Part shown: piece after piece, positions 17,311-25,926 of the stretch | Position numbering within the stretch: the first letter of the stretch is position 1 | Layout: the number at the start of each line of letters is the position of its first letter | Source: Paucilactobacillus hokkaidonensis JCM 18461 | GTDB lineage: Bacteria; Bacillota; Bacilli; Lactobacillales; Lactobacillaceae | Length of the DNA: 64,000 nt | NCBI RefSeq assembly: GCF_000829395.1 | Contig: NZ_AP014680.1 | Location: 682,001 to 746,000, forward strand | Reading direction: 5' to 3' | Position numbers and translations under genes: made by a program | Notes under the pieces: generated by a model | Seen by the model: the letters and a program-made list of their open reading frames with translations, nothing else | The model's database searches: none | What the model was told of the DNA's origin: nothing

Positions 17311-18561
17311 TTAGTTTGCTGGGACGGTCTCTGTCGTACCGCCAGTAGGTGATGAAACGGTAGAGTTAGTTGTTCCAGTACCTGTACCTGTATATGAACT
17401 GTAGCCAGTTCCTGCCGTACTGGTGCCGTAAGTTGTTCCTGTTCCAGTAGATGATGCCCCGGTTGAACTACTTGTTCCTGTGCTGGTAGATGATCCACTA
17501 CCGGCATCATTATACGAAGCTCCGTTAGGTAAAACAAAGTCAACATTATTATAACCATCATAGTTAGTTTGCATATTGTAAAGCTTAGTTTCATTATTGG
17601 TAACTTTAGAAAATTTCAATCCTAATGCTGTGCGAACTAGTTTAGAAACTCGGTTAATTTCCTTTGGAACTGCAATCTGGAATGATGTTCCACTAATTGT
17701 GGCATTCTTACCTTCAAAATGATATGTTTTGACGGTATTCATTGCAGTGTGATAGTTAGCATATAAGGTTGCTACAGCATTAATTGGGACATTAGTCCTA
17801 ATTCCTTTTTTAGCGGCATCTAGAATGGTATTAATTGCTGTAACAGAGCTGGCAGACTTAAGCTCTTTAATGACAGCCTTAATAATTTGTTGTTGCCGTT
17901 TTTGACGACCATAATCATTGTTGGGATCATCATAACGCATTCGAGAATATTTCAACGCATTGGTACCATTTAAGTGTTGCTTTCCTTTTTTGAACGTATG
18001 CCCTTCGTAGGTAAATTTGAATGGATTATCAACATCAACTCCACCAACAGCATTGACAACCTTTTCCAGTACGCCCATGTTAACGATGGCGTAGTAATCG
18101 ATCGGCACATGCAGTAGTTCAGCGACTGCTTTTTGTGTTTTCTTAGGTCCACCAATTGAATAGGCCGCATTGATCTTGACGTAGTCGGTTCCCTTGGAGG
18201 TCTTTAGTTTGACCAGGGTATCCCGAGGAATGCTGGTCATCGTAATTGTCTCTTTTTTAGGATTGACTGTGACTAACTCCAGCGTATCTGTATTACCACC
18301 AGAGTTACCACGGCCAATTGCACCAGTGTCCAATCCCATTAGTAGGACGGAGACGGGTTTACCATCCTTTAGTTTTTGACTAACTTTATTATTACCACTA
18401 CTGAAAATTCCTTCAGCTGCGTTATGAATTTTGTAATATTCATAGCCTCCGGCTGCCACCAGCAGAATGGCAATAATGCCAATAACCCATCTAATCCAGT
18501 GACGTTTTGGTTTGCCATGGTTATTATTATGCCTGCTTGCTCTGGTTTCTTGATGATCCAT
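17311..18561 (-). CDS. LytR-CpsA-Psr (LCP) family cell-wall glycopolymer ligase
   Basis: A 416-residue LCP protein that would attach teichoic acid or polysaccharide to peptidoglycan from lipid-linked precursors. It has a basic cytoplasmic N-terminus, one membrane helix (RWVIGIIAILLVAAGGYEYY), and the LCP core with VLLMGLDTG, NTDTLELVTVNPK, TSIPRDTLVKL, KINAAYSIGG and the DDPNNDYGRQKRQQQII arginine-rich block. The last 70 or so residues are a Ser/Thr/Gly low-complexity tail beyond the catalytic core. The upstream in-frame codons to 18633 lack a ribosome site, while GAGG precedes ATG 18561, so I use that start. Its closeness to the polysaccharide locus makes it a candidate for attaching that polymer, but this is not proven. 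Confidence 0.93.
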   Translation of the reverse strand: MDHQETRASRHNNNHGKPKRHWIRWVIGIIAILLVAAGGYEYYKIHNAAEGIFSSGNNKVSQKLKDGKPVSVLLMGLDTGAIGRGNSGGNTDTLELVTVNPKKETITMTSIPRDTLVKLKTSKGTDYVKINAAYSIGGPKKTQKAVAELLHVPIDYYAIVNMGVLEKVVNAVGGVDVDNPFKFTYEGHTFKKGKQHLNGTNALKYSRMRYDDPNNDYGRQKRQQQIIKAVIKELKSASSVTAINTILDAAKKGIRTNVPINAVATLYANYHTAMNTVKTYHFEGKNATISGTSFQIAVPKEINRVSKLVRTALGLKFSKVTNNETKLYNMQTNYDGYNNVDFVLPNGASYNDAGSGSSTSTGTSSSTGASSTGTGTTYGTSTAGTGYSSYTGTGTGTTNSTVSSPTGGTTETVPAN

Positions 18562-18719
18562 TTTTGTCTGCCTCTTAATTTTAGTTTTAACTCTGTCTAA
18601 GTTACCAAACTCAGCAGAACAAGTCAATTTCACTTGGATTAATTTAATAAATATATAACAAGAATCAATATTTAACTGAATAAATGTTCATAAAAAAATC
18701 AATTAGAAATCTAGGAATG

Positions 18720-19199
18720 TTAGTTCAATATTGCAGTTCCTAAGGTTAGATATGTGGCAAATAAAATCCAGATAAAGTAGGGGACTAACAGGCAAGCGGC
18801 GTATTTATTGATTTGGTATGCGTAGATTATTAAATATCCGACCAGAATATCTAGCACAATGATTACGATAAAGCCGAACCAAAATGCATTACCAGCAAAG
18901 AAAATAATACTCCAAATAAAGTTAACGAATAATTGTACCGTAAACAATATTAAGGCGGTCTTTTTAATTGATGTCGAGCGACTAGTAATGAGAAAGTAGA
19001 GACTAATTCCGATTAAACAATAGAGAATTGGCCAGACAATTCCAAAGGTTGGTGGTGGTGGTGATAGAGGTGGTTTTGTTAATTGTGCATATTTTGAAGC
19101 AATATCACCAGCAAAGACTGCAGACAATCCACCAATCAGATTGATCCCGACTATTGAAATAATAAGAAGTAGCACTTTTTTGATAGTTTGTGTGTTCAA
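18720..19199 (-). CDS. tspO: TspO/MBR family membrane protein
   Basis: A 159-residue five-helix protein of the TspO/peripheral benzodiazepine receptor family. Visible signatures are the N-terminal GGLSAVF, the LTKPPLSPPPPTFGIVWPILYCLIGISLYF motif and the IWSIIFF and VGYLIIYAYQINKYAACLLVPYFIWILFATYLT segments. The family binds tetrapyrroles and similar ligands. The role in lactobacilli is unclear. Translation probably starts at TTG 19199, nine bases after GGAG, because the nearer ATG is followed by an in-frame stop. It reads as a single gene. Confidence 0.9.
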   Translation of the reverse strand: MNTQTIKKVLLLIISIVGINLIGGLSAVFAGDIASKYAQLTKPPLSPPPPTFGIVWPILYCLIGISLYFLITSRSTSIKKTALILFTVQLFVNFIWSIIFFAGNAFWFGFIVIIVLDILVGYLIIYAYQINKYAACLLVPYFIWILFATYLTLGTAILN

Positions 19200-19363
19200 T
19201 TAAATCATCTCCTTTTTTTCAGAGTAACTAAATTGCAGCTAATTTAACAGAAAAATGCCTACATAATGGAGACATTAATTGAATATTGTCTGGTGCGTAT
19301 TAGGGACTTTTTTCACTAAAACGTGGTAAAATTTAATACAATCTACTAAAGGGAGTGATCATA

Positions 19364-19768
19364 ATGACGACCATTATTACGTATGGTACATTTGATTTAT
19401 TGCATAAGGGGCACATTAGATTGCTCCAGCGTGCGGCTGCATATGGGGACCGATTAATTGTTGGTCTATCTACCGATGAGTTTAATGCGAACAAGGGGAA
19501 GCATTCCTATACCAGTTTTGCTGATCGGAAGTTTATGTTAGAGGCAATCAAATATGTTGATTTAGTTATTCCTGAGAAATCATGGGAACAAAAGGTTACT
19601 GATATTAAAAAATATCACGTTGATGCATTGGTGATGGGTAGTGACTGGTCCGGACAATTTGATGATTTAGAGCAGTACACTAAAGTCATCTATTTGCCTC
19701 GTACTGACGGTGTTTCGACTACTCAAATTAAGGATGATTTAAATCGGAATATAGAACAAGAGGGTTAG
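19364..19768 (+). CDS. tagD: Glycerol-3-phosphate cytidylyltransferase
   Basis: A 134-residue nucleotidyltransferase that makes CDP-glycerol from CTP and glycerol-3-phosphate for poly(glycerol-phosphate) teichoic acid. Diagnostic features are TYGTFDLLHKGHIRLL with the HxGH nucleotide-binding motif, the RTDGVSTTQIK block, and a length close to B. subtilis TagD. I chose ATG 19364 with AAAGGGAG eight bases upstream, rather than GTG 19355, which lies inside that ribosome site. A possible terminator with a GAGCTAGCTC core follows at 19757-19793. The gene stands alone here, away from other teichoic acid genes. Confidence 0.95.
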   Translation: MTTIITYGTFDLLHKGHIRLLQRAAAYGDRLIVGLSTDEFNANKGKHSYTSFADRKFMLEAIKYVDLVIPEKSWEQKVTDIKKYHVDALVMGSDWSGQFDDLEQYTKVIYLPRTDGVSTTQIKDDLNRNIEQEG

Positions 19769-19788
19769 CTAATCCGAGCTAGCTCTTT

Positions 19789-20661
19789 TTATTTGTCCAA
19801 TTTTTCAGCAATCAGTTTATATTTTTCAGTAAAGTAACTGTTCTTTAGAAAAATCAGGTTAATTGGATGACTGATTTTAAAACCTTCAATTGTTAATTCA
19901 ACTAAGATATGTTGCTTTAGTTCTTCTGTAATTAGTGATTTATACATAAAACTAATGCCCACATTGTCCTTTAGTAACTGAATAATGGTTGTGGGATTCG
20001 CTACTTCAATTTGTTCATTAAAATCATTAATTTGGTAGTTTTTGGTTGCCAGCCAATTTGAAAAAATGGCTCTGGTACCAGAACCACTTTCCCTGATTAA
20101 TAACATTGCTTGTAATAGGTTATCGATTGTAATGTCATTTTGGTTTAGGAGAGGGTTTCTTGAACTAGTAACTCCAATAAATTCTTCATTTCTAATGGTA
20201 ATAGCATCGAATTCATTTTTGTCAAAATTGCCTTCTACGATTCCAAATTCAATTTTACCTTGGCGTAAAGCCTCCAAAATCTCGTCAGTATTGTCAATCA
20301 TCGTTTGGATTTTTGTGGTTGTCGATAATAGGCTTTCAATCAGTTCAGGTAATAGAAAGATACTGAGTGAATAAGTTGATCCAATTTTAATTGTTTGTTC
20401 TTCCGAATCAGTTTTAATCTGTTGTAAGATGTGATCATTTTCTAGCGAAACTTTATTAATATATTGAACCAATTGGGTACCTTTGGCGGTTAAATGAATA
20501 CGAGTTCCGTTTTTGCTGACTAACTTAACTGCTAGTTCTTGTTCTAAACTGCGTATTTGCTGTGAGACAGCTGGTTGAGTGATAAAAAGGTGCTGGGCTG
20601 CTTTAGTATAGGAAAGGGTGGTAGCCAGTACTGCTAGTGTTTTATAACGTCGATCAAGCAT
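19789..20661 (-). CDS. LysR-family transcription regulator (divergent from YeiH-like gene)
   Basis: A 290-residue LysR regulator. The N-terminal winged helix covers about residues 1-60 (TLAVLATTLSYTKAAQHLFITQPAVSQQIRSLEQEL). The effector domain follows from about residue 90 (IKIGSTYSLSIFLLPELI, LLIRESGSGTRAIF). It is divergent from the YeiH-like exporter gene, the usual arrangement for a LysR that controls its neighbour. B. subtilis CysL and E. coli YeiE are comparable regulators. A matching 10-bp inverted repeat lies in the shared promoter region. The effector is not identifiable. Confidence 0.9.
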   Translation of the reverse strand: MLDRRYKTLAVLATTLSYTKAAQHLFITQPAVSQQIRSLEQELAVKLVSKNGTRIHLTAKGTQLVQYINKVSLENDHILQQIKTDSEEQTIKIGSTYSLSIFLLPELIESLLSTTTKIQTMIDNTDEILEALRQGKIEFGIVEGNFDKNEFDAITIRNEEFIGVTSSRNPLLNQNDITIDNLLQAMLLIRESGSGTRAIFSNWLATKNYQINDFNEQIEVANPTTIIQLLKDNVGISFMYKSLITEELKQHILVELTIEGFKISHPINLIFLKNSYFTEKYKLIAEKLDK

Positions 20662-20685
20662 ATTAAAATTCCTCCTGCTTCTATT

Positions 20686-20731
20686 ATAAGTAAAATTTAT
20701 TTAATAACAATAAATACTAATTTTTACTTAT
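20686..20731. promoter_or_regulatory. Inverted repeat in the LysR/YeiH divergent promoter
   Basis: ATAAGTAAAA (20686-20695) and TTTTACTTAT (20722-20731) form a perfect 10-bp inverted repeat with a 26-base, very AT-rich spacer. Position and spacing fit a LysR regulator site controlling both genes. This is inference. Confidence 0.55.
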
Positions 20732-20781
20732 GCAATTAACATGATACGATAATAGAGCATAAGAGACGAGGAGGAGAAAAA

Positions 20782-21801
20782 ATGACAATATTCAAAACAA
20801 GAAGTTTTTGGTCAGCAGCACTGCTAACTTTGATCTGTTCTATTCTAGGGACGCTATTAGGTGGTTTACCCTATTTAAAAATTATTGGAGCACTGGTAAT
20901 TTCATTGATTTTGGGAATGTTAATGCAAATACACCAACCAACGATAAAAATTGCGAAGGCTGGGATTGGGTTTATTTCAAACAAGTTTTTACGACTGGGT
21001 ATTATTTTATTGGGATTTAAACTGAACCTAATTGACTTAGCACATGCAGGAATCAAAACTATTCTATTAGCTGCCATAATCGTGACCTGTACCATCACAA
21101 TTGGTTATAATATTGCTCGTAAGCTAGGGGTTGAACCACAATTGGCTATTTTAGCAGCCAGTGGCACTGGCATTTGTGGAGCAGCGGCCGTAATGGGTAT
21201 TTCACCGCAAATTCAGGTTCCTGCTGGTCAGGAAGAAAAGAAACGCGAAGATGAAGTTTTGGCGGTAGCAATTGTTGCCATCTTGGGAACGGTATTTACA
21301 CTAATTGAAATTGGTATCAAACCATTGTTGCATATGACTCCAACTCAATTCGGTGTGATGACTGGTGGATCTTTGCATGAAATTGCTCATGCGGTTGCTG
21401 CAGGTGGTTCTGGTGGGCCGGTTAGTTTAGACACTGCGATCATAACTAAACTTTCACGAGTATTAATGTTGGCTCCGGCTGCGTTAATTATCGGAATTTG
21501 GTACCAAAAAAAGGTTAACAAAGGGCAGAGTTCAGGGCATCAAAAATTACCCACTCCATGGTTTATGCTCGGCTTTATTATTGCCAGTGTGATTGGCACC
21601 TTTGTCCCACTCGGTGCAACTGTATTGGCTTGGTTAGTTAAGTTGGCTTACCTTGTTTTAGGGATGGCAATGGCTGCCTTGGGGATGAGTGTCAACTTCA
21701 ATGTTATTTTGCATCGTGGTCGGAATGCATTACTAGCAGCCAGTTGTGCTTCTGTTATTTTATTGACCTTTATGATTATTGTTAGTAAGACACTATTTTA
21801 A
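20782..21801 (+). CDS. YeiH/UPF0324 family membrane protein (putative sulfate exporter family)
   Basis: A 339-residue protein with about ten helices of the YeiH/UPF0324 family. Conserved blocks are ALVISLILGMLMQ, LRLGIILLGFKLNL, AASGTGICGAAAVMGISP, the VAIVAILGTVFTLIEI helix, GGSLHEIAHAVAAGG and LVLGMAMAALGMSV. Strong AGGAGGAG precedes the ATG. Family members are annotated as putative sulfate or anion exporters, mostly from context, so the substrate is tentative. The divergent LysR gene is the likely regulator. Confidence 0.88.
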   Translation: MTIFKTRSFWSAALLTLICSILGTLLGGLPYLKIIGALVISLILGMLMQIHQPTIKIAKAGIGFISNKFLRLGIILLGFKLNLIDLAHAGIKTILLAAIIVTCTITIGYNIARKLGVEPQLAILAASGTGICGAAAVMGISPQIQVPAGQEEKKREDEVLAVAIVAILGTVFTLIEIGIKPLLHMTPTQFGVMTGGSLHEIAHAVAAGGSGGPVSLDTAIITKLSRVLMLAPAALIIGIWYQKKVNKGQSSGHQKLPTPWFMLGFIIASVIGTFVPLGATVLAWLVKLAYLVLGMAMAALGMSVNFNVILHRGRNALLAASCASVILLTFMIIVSKTLF

Positions 21802-21901
21802 AAACATTTAGATGCATCTTCCATATCTGAGCTTGTTGGAAGAATGTCGTTGATTGTGTTCTCCTTTGCAGATGATTTTGTTATATTAATACGCTTATTT
21901 T

Positions 21902-21930
21902 TTGTATTATACACAATTGTTGTGTATAAT
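21902..21930 (+). promoter_or_regulatory. hicAB promoter with overlapping palindromic operator
   Basis: ATTATACACAA (21906-21916) and TTGTGTATAAT (21920-21930) form a perfect 11-bp inverted repeat around TTG. The right arm ends in TATAAT (21925-21930), usable as -10, with TTGTAT (21902-21907) 17 bases upstream as a weak -35. An operator over the -10 fits autorepression by the DNA-binding domain of HicB, as in known HicAB systems. Confidence 0.75.
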
Positions 21931-21963
21931 AGGCCTATAACTTAAGGAAGGAGGAGAGAAAAT

Positions 21964-22149
21964 ATGCCAATGAAACCCGCCAAAATGGTCCGGAAATTAA
22001 AAAAGGCCGGATTCATTGAAGTTCCCAAAGAGGGTGGACATAGAAAATTTGTTCATCAGAATGGCAGAGAGACAGAAATCCCAATGCATTCAAAAGAACT
22101 TGCAAAGGGAACACAGAATGCCATATTGAAACAAGCGGGATTAAAGTAA
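21964..22149 (+). CDS. hicA: HicA-family toxin (mRNA interferase)
   Basis: A 61-residue double-stranded-RNA-binding-fold protein of the HicA/YcfA family. It has the hallmarks MKPAKMVRKLKKAGF, the catalytic-histidine segment GGHRKFVHQNG, and IPMHSKELAKGTQNAILKQAGL. The active form cleaves mRNA independently of the ribosome. AAGGAGGAG precedes the ATG. It comes first in the pair, directly followed by the antitoxin gene, the common order for hicAB. No frame damage is seen. Confidence 0.93.
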   Translation: MPMKPAKMVRKLKKAGFIEVPKEGGHRKFVHQNGRETEIPMHSKELAKGTQNAILKQAGLK

Positions 22150-22186
22150 GATAATAATTACGTTGGTGTATTTTCTCAAAAAGCTT

Positions 22187-22579
22187 ATGGAAAAACGACT
22201 AGTATATCCAGCTATTGTCAAGGAATATAATGATGAAGACGGACACTATTTTGTAGCTACTTCTCCGAATATTAAAGGTATGGTTACACAAGGTGATTCA
22301 CTGGGGGATGTTGTTTATCATTCAGAAGATGCCATTGCAACTATGATCTCAGATTACAAGGATTATCCAGAACCACAAGATCCGAAGAGCTGGAGTCTTG
22401 ATAAAGATGAACGAGTAGTGTTTGTTTCAGTTAATATGGATCAATGGTTAAAGAAATACGGTAAGACGGTCCGAAGGAATATTAGTATTCCTGAGTATCT
22501 GAATGATTGGGCTAAAGATAATAATGTTAATGTATCCAGAATTACTACTGATGCATTGAAGAAAATTAAAGACGCATAG
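22187..22579 (+). CDS. hicB: HicB-family antitoxin
   Basis: A 130-residue antitoxin. The N-terminal partial RNase H-like HicB fold (LVYPAIVKEYNDEDGHYFVATSPNIKGMVTQGDSLGDVVYHSEDAIATMI) neutralises HicA. The C-terminal part (NISIPEYLNDWAKDNNVNVSRITTDAL) looks like a ribbon-helix-helix DNA-binding domain that would bind the palindrome at 21906-21930. I chose ATG 22187 because family members begin with basic residues before LVYPA. TTG 22163 or GTG 22166 is possible. No clear ribosome site is seen, consistent with coupling to hicA. Confidence 0.9.
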   Translation: MEKRLVYPAIVKEYNDEDGHYFVATSPNIKGMVTQGDSLGDVVYHSEDAIATMISDYKDYPEPQDPKSWSLDKDERVVFVSVNMDQWLKKYGKTVRRNISIPEYLNDWAKDNNVNVSRITTDALKKIKDA

Positions 22580-22594
22580 TTAATAAACAAAGGG

Positions 22595-22633
22595 GAAGCT
22601 ACTTCAAATGATGGAGTGGTTTCTTTTGAATTT
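22595..22633 (+). terminator. Probable terminator after hicAB
   Basis: GAAGCTACT (22595-22603) pairs with AGTGGTTTC (22615-22623) using two G-U pairs, followed by a T-rich stretch to 22635. Confidence 0.55.
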
Positions 22634-22657
22634 TTCAGCCTATTTTTTCTAGTTAGA

Positions 22658-22776
22658 ACGTACTTCAGAAGGCAGGTCCCTGCGCTTAGCCCAATTTAGG
22701 TAATGATCCCTGAATCTGGGATCATTGCCTAAATCATGCTAATGCTCAGGACCTAACCCGCCTTCTTACGTACTCC
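22658..22776. repeat. Long imperfect hairpin element between hicB and prfC
   Basis: A roughly 110-base palindromic structure. The innermost stem is 16 bp (TTTAGGTAATGATCCC at 22695-22710 with 22718-22733, one G-U). Next comes AGGTCC with GGACCT (22674-22679 and 22749-22754). The outer arm is AGAAGGC with GCCTTCT (22667-22673 and 22760-22766), and a further GTAC/GTAC pair lies outside. There is no T-run at either end, so it is not an ordinary terminator. It could be a palindromic intergenic repeat or a structured leader of prfC. Confidence 0.6.
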
Positions 22777-22841
22777 GTAATAGACTTTACCCCCGGGGTG
22801 TATTAAGATAGAAAAGAATGATTTTAGAAGGGGACAAACGA

Positions 22842-24422
22842 ATGAAGACACCAGAACAATTAGCACAGGACGTGAGCAAACGGCGAACATTTGCTATTAT
22901 TTCTCACCCTGATGCAGGGAAAACGACGATTACAGAGCAAATGCTATTATTTGGTGGCGTGGTCCGCGAGGCGGGAACCGTTAAGGCCAAAAAATCTGGT
23001 AATTTTGCTAAATCCGACTGGATGGAAATTGAAAAGAAACGTGGAATTTCCGTGACTAGTTCCGTCATGCAATTTGATTACCAGGGTAAACGAATCAATA
23101 TTTTAGATACTCCTGGACATGAAGATTTCTCAGAGGATACTTATCGGACGCTGATGGCGGTTGATTCAGCTGTCATGGTGATTGATGGTGCCAAAGGAAT
23201 CGAGCCACAAACTAAGAAACTCTTTCAAATTTGTAAGATGCGTGGTATTCCAATTTTTACCTTCATTAATAAATTTGATCGTGACGCACGTGAACCACTC
23301 GATTTGTTATCAGAATTGGAAGATGTTTTGAAAATTGAAACTTATCCCATGAATTGGCCGATTGGAATGGGCCGTGGACTACAGGGATTATATGACCGAT
23401 ATAATCATCGCGTCGTGTTAACACATCCTAGTGATCCAGCAAATCCATATATTCCATTAGACGATGAAGGTCAGATTCCAGCGGACCATCCGTTACGTGA
23501 AGATAGTATCTGGCAAGATACGTTGGATGAAGTTGAATTGTTAGAGGCGGCTGGGAATGATTTTGATGAACATAAGGTTGAAACTGGTGATATGACACCA
23601 GTATTCTTTGGTTCAGCATTAACCAATTTTGGGGTCCAAACCTTTTTAGAAACGTATCTAAAATATGCGCCAGCACCAAGCGAGCATAAAACTACTGATG
23701 ATGAGGTCATTAAACCATTGAATCCTGCATTTTCTGGTTTCATATTTAAAATTCAGGCTAACATGAATCCCAATCATCGTGATCGGATTGCATTTGTTCG
23801 GATTTGTTCAGGCGAGTTTGATCGGGGGATGGATGTTACATTGCAACGAACTGGTAAAGCGGTGCGTTTGTCCAACTCAACGCAATTCATGGCAGATACC
23901 CGTGAGGTTGTCGACACTGCGGTTGCTGGTGACATTATTGGATTGTACGATACAGGGAATTTCCAAATTGGAGATTCGATTTATAATGGTAAACAAAATA
24001 TTGAATTTGAAAAGCTACCACAATTTACACCCGAGTTGTTTGTCCACGTTGCGGCTAAAAATGTGATGAAGCAAAAATCATTCCATAAAGGAATTGATCA
24101 GTTGGTTCAAGAAGGAGCCGTTCAGTTGTATCAAAATTATACGACTGGTGATTATGTTTTGGGTGCTGTGGGACAACTTCAGTTTGAAGTATTTCAATTT
24201 AGAATGCAAAATGAATATAATTCAGAAGTTGTGATGGAGCCACTGGGACATAAAATTGCTCGCTGGATTGATCCCGAACAATTAGATGAAAAGATGGCGT
24301 CTTCACGTAATATTTTGGTGAAAGACCGTCAAGGAGCACCATTATTCTTGTTTGAAAATCGATTTGCGGAAAATTGGTTTAAGGGTAAATATCCGGATGT
24401 TAAATTGACCGCTAAGCTTTAG
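22842..24422 (+). CDS. prfC: Peptide chain release factor 3 (translational GTPase)
   Basis: A 526-residue GTPase that recycles RF1/RF2 from the ribosome after peptide release. The GTPase domain has the P-loop SHPDAGKTT (G1), [13 protein letters not shown] (G2), [17 protein letters not shown] (G3) and NKFDRDA (G4). Domain II and the RF3-specific C-terminal domain follow ([17 protein letters not shown]). The length matches the family. I chose ATG 22842, eight bases after AGAAGGGG. The ATG at 22818 lies before that site. It appears to be a single-gene unit. Confidence 0.97.
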   Translation: MKTPEQLAQDVSKRRTFAIISHPDAGKTTITEQMLLFGGVVREAGTVKAKKSGNFAKSDWMEIEKKRGISVTSSVMQFDYQGKRINILDTPGHEDFSEDTYRTLMAVDSAVMVIDGAKGIEPQTKKLFQICKMRGIPIFTFINKFDRDAREPLDLLSELEDVLKIETYPMNWPIGMGRGLQGLYDRYNHRVVLTHPSDPANPYIPLDDEGQIPADHPLREDSIWQDTLDEVELLEAAGNDFDEHKVETGDMTPVFFGSALTNFGVQTFLETYLKYAPAPSEHKTTDDEVIKPLNPAFSGFIFKIQANMNPNHRDRIAFVRICSGEFDRGMDVTLQRTGKAVRLSNSTQFMADTREVVDTAVAGDIIGLYDTGNFQIGDSIYNGKQNIEFEKLPQFTPELFVHVAAKNVMKQKSFHKGIDQLVQEGAVQLYQNYTTGDYVLGAVGQLQFEVFQFRMQNEYNSEVVMEPLGHKIARWIDPEQLDEKMASSRNILVKDRQGAPLFLFENRFAENWFKGKYPDVKLTAKL

Positions 24423-24591
24423 TAAAGAGTTGGAGCTAGGATTAATATAGACAAAAGTAGGCTATTGACGATGATAAATACGTTGATTGCTTTTTTTGTA
24501 GAATAAATGTGATTATTAAGTGCCTAAATTATCATTTATATTTAAAATATGTAGCAGTTCACGATTTTTATGTATCTCAACCATATTCATC

Positions 24592-24614
24592 TACAAAAGT
24601 GTTATACTTTTGTA
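24592..24614. promoter_or_regulatory. Palindromic operator overlapping the promoter of the ATPase/TOPRIM cassette
   Basis: TACAAAAGT (24592-24600) and ACTTTTGTA (24606-24614) form a perfect 9-bp inverted repeat around GTTAT. The spacer and right arm hold a TATACT -10 candidate (24603-24608). A repressor bound here would block transcription of the two-gene unit starting at 24637. No regulator gene is adjacent. Confidence 0.65.
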
Positions 24615-24636
24615 AACAGGTTAAGGAGGCCAGATA

Positions 24637-25923
24637 ATGTTAATTGATTTCTCCATTAGCAACTATGCTTCAATTAAAGATGAGATGGTACTTTCTACTG
24701 AAACTGGTGAACGTCTTAGTCGTCTTAAAGAAACAAATACCATCACTGAAAATCAGTTTTCGTTACTAAAAAGTTTGATTATTGTTGGTCCAAATGGTTC
24801 TGGTAAGTCCGGTTTGTTAGATGGATTGCATTTAATGAAAAGTATGGTTTTAAAAAATCCAACTAAGATTATAGATAATTTTGCTTATCGACCCTTTGCT
24901 TTGGCCGATGGTCTAACTCAAAAAGAGACTAGTTTTAAAATAAAATTTAATTATAAAAATCTAACTTATCAGTATTCTTTTGCCTTTTTACAAAATCGAA
25001 TAACTAAAGAAAATTTGAAAATTATAAAGAAAACAACAGAAAAAGTATATTTTTCACGTACAAATCAAGTTTTTGATGTTTTGCCCCCCAAATTAAAGTC
25101 AATTGCTGAAAGTACAAAACAAAATACTTTATTTTTGTACAATGCGCAACAATCAAATGATCAAAATGCAATTAATGTTTTAAAGTGGTTTGCTGATGAT
25201 TTGGTGTTTGTTGACGATGAACAAATACCAGACCATTTGATTAATTTAATGAAACACAAAGATATTAAAGATGAGTTTCTCAGATTCTTGCGTTTTGCAG
25301 ATTTTAACATTGTAGATGTGACTGTACGTGAAGTTCCAACTCCAAAGTTTCCTGAACAAGTTAGCCAAATTTTAAATATTATAAATCCAAATGCTAAACT
25401 ACCAGTTTCATCACAGCAACTTAACGCCGTTCATAAGAAGTTCAATAACGATGGGGACGTTGTTGGAACGCAAGAAATTCCGTTATCTCTAGAATCTCGG
25501 GGAACACAAAAAATATTTTTAATTGCCCTTTCAATTATCAATGCTCAAATAAACGGTGATGGGAAAACATTATTATTTGATGAGTTCGATGATTCATTAC
25601 ATTTTGAATTATCTCAAGCCTTAATCCAAATTTTTAACTCAAAACAAAATAAAAATCAATTTATTTTGACAACTCATGAGTTACAACTATTGAATTCTGA
25701 TTTAAGAACAGATCAAATTTATCTAATGGAAAAGGATTTTCAAGGGCGCAGCACATTGAGCTCGATTTTTGACTTTAAAGATAGTAAAAAATTGGCTAGA
25801 CAGGATGTTCACTATATGAAACGATATATCGAAGGTCGCTTTGGTGCGTTACCCCAAATTGAGGTTAACGAAATGTTAAAGGCCTTAGATACATCAAAAA
25901 TTAATAATTCTGGGGAGAATTAA
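24637..25923 (+). CDS. AAA15/ABC-type ATPase, RloA/OLD-like, first gene of a putative defence pair
   Basis: A 428-residue ATPase of the AAA15/AAA21 group found in OLD nucleases, RloA and similar abortive-infection proteins. The N-terminal FSISNYASIKDE strand is followed by Walker A GPNGSGKS (51-58), a middle insertion (about 90-270), the ABC-like signature SLESRGTQ (284-291), Walker B TLLFDEFD (311-318) and the H-loop TTHE (345-348). No TOPRIM is fused to it. That function is encoded by the next gene, three bases downstream. A strong AAGGAGG ribosome site and a palindromic operator precede it. By family it would sense infection or foreign DNA and drive the partner nuclease. Direct function is not shown here. 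Confidence 0.85.
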   Translation: MLIDFSISNYASIKDEMVLSTETGERLSRLKETNTITENQFSLLKSLIIVGPNGSGKSGLLDGLHLMKSMVLKNPTKIIDNFAYRPFALADGLTQKETSFKIKFNYKNLTYQYSFAFLQNRITKENLKIIKKTTEKVYFSRTNQVFDVLPPKLKSIAESTKQNTLFLYNAQQSNDQNAINVLKWFADDLVFVDDEQIPDHLINLMKHKDIKDEFLRFLRFADFNIVDVTVREVPTPKFPEQVSQILNIINPNAKLPVSSQQLNAVHKKFNNDGDVVGTQEIPLSLESRGTQKIFLIALSIINAQINGDGKTLLFDEFDDSLHFELSQALIQIFNSKQNKNQFILTTHELQLLNSDLRTDQIYLMEKDFQGRSTLSSIFDFKDSKKLARQDVHYMKRYIEGRFGALPQIEVNEMLKALDTSKINNSGEN

Positions 25924-25926
25924 TTT

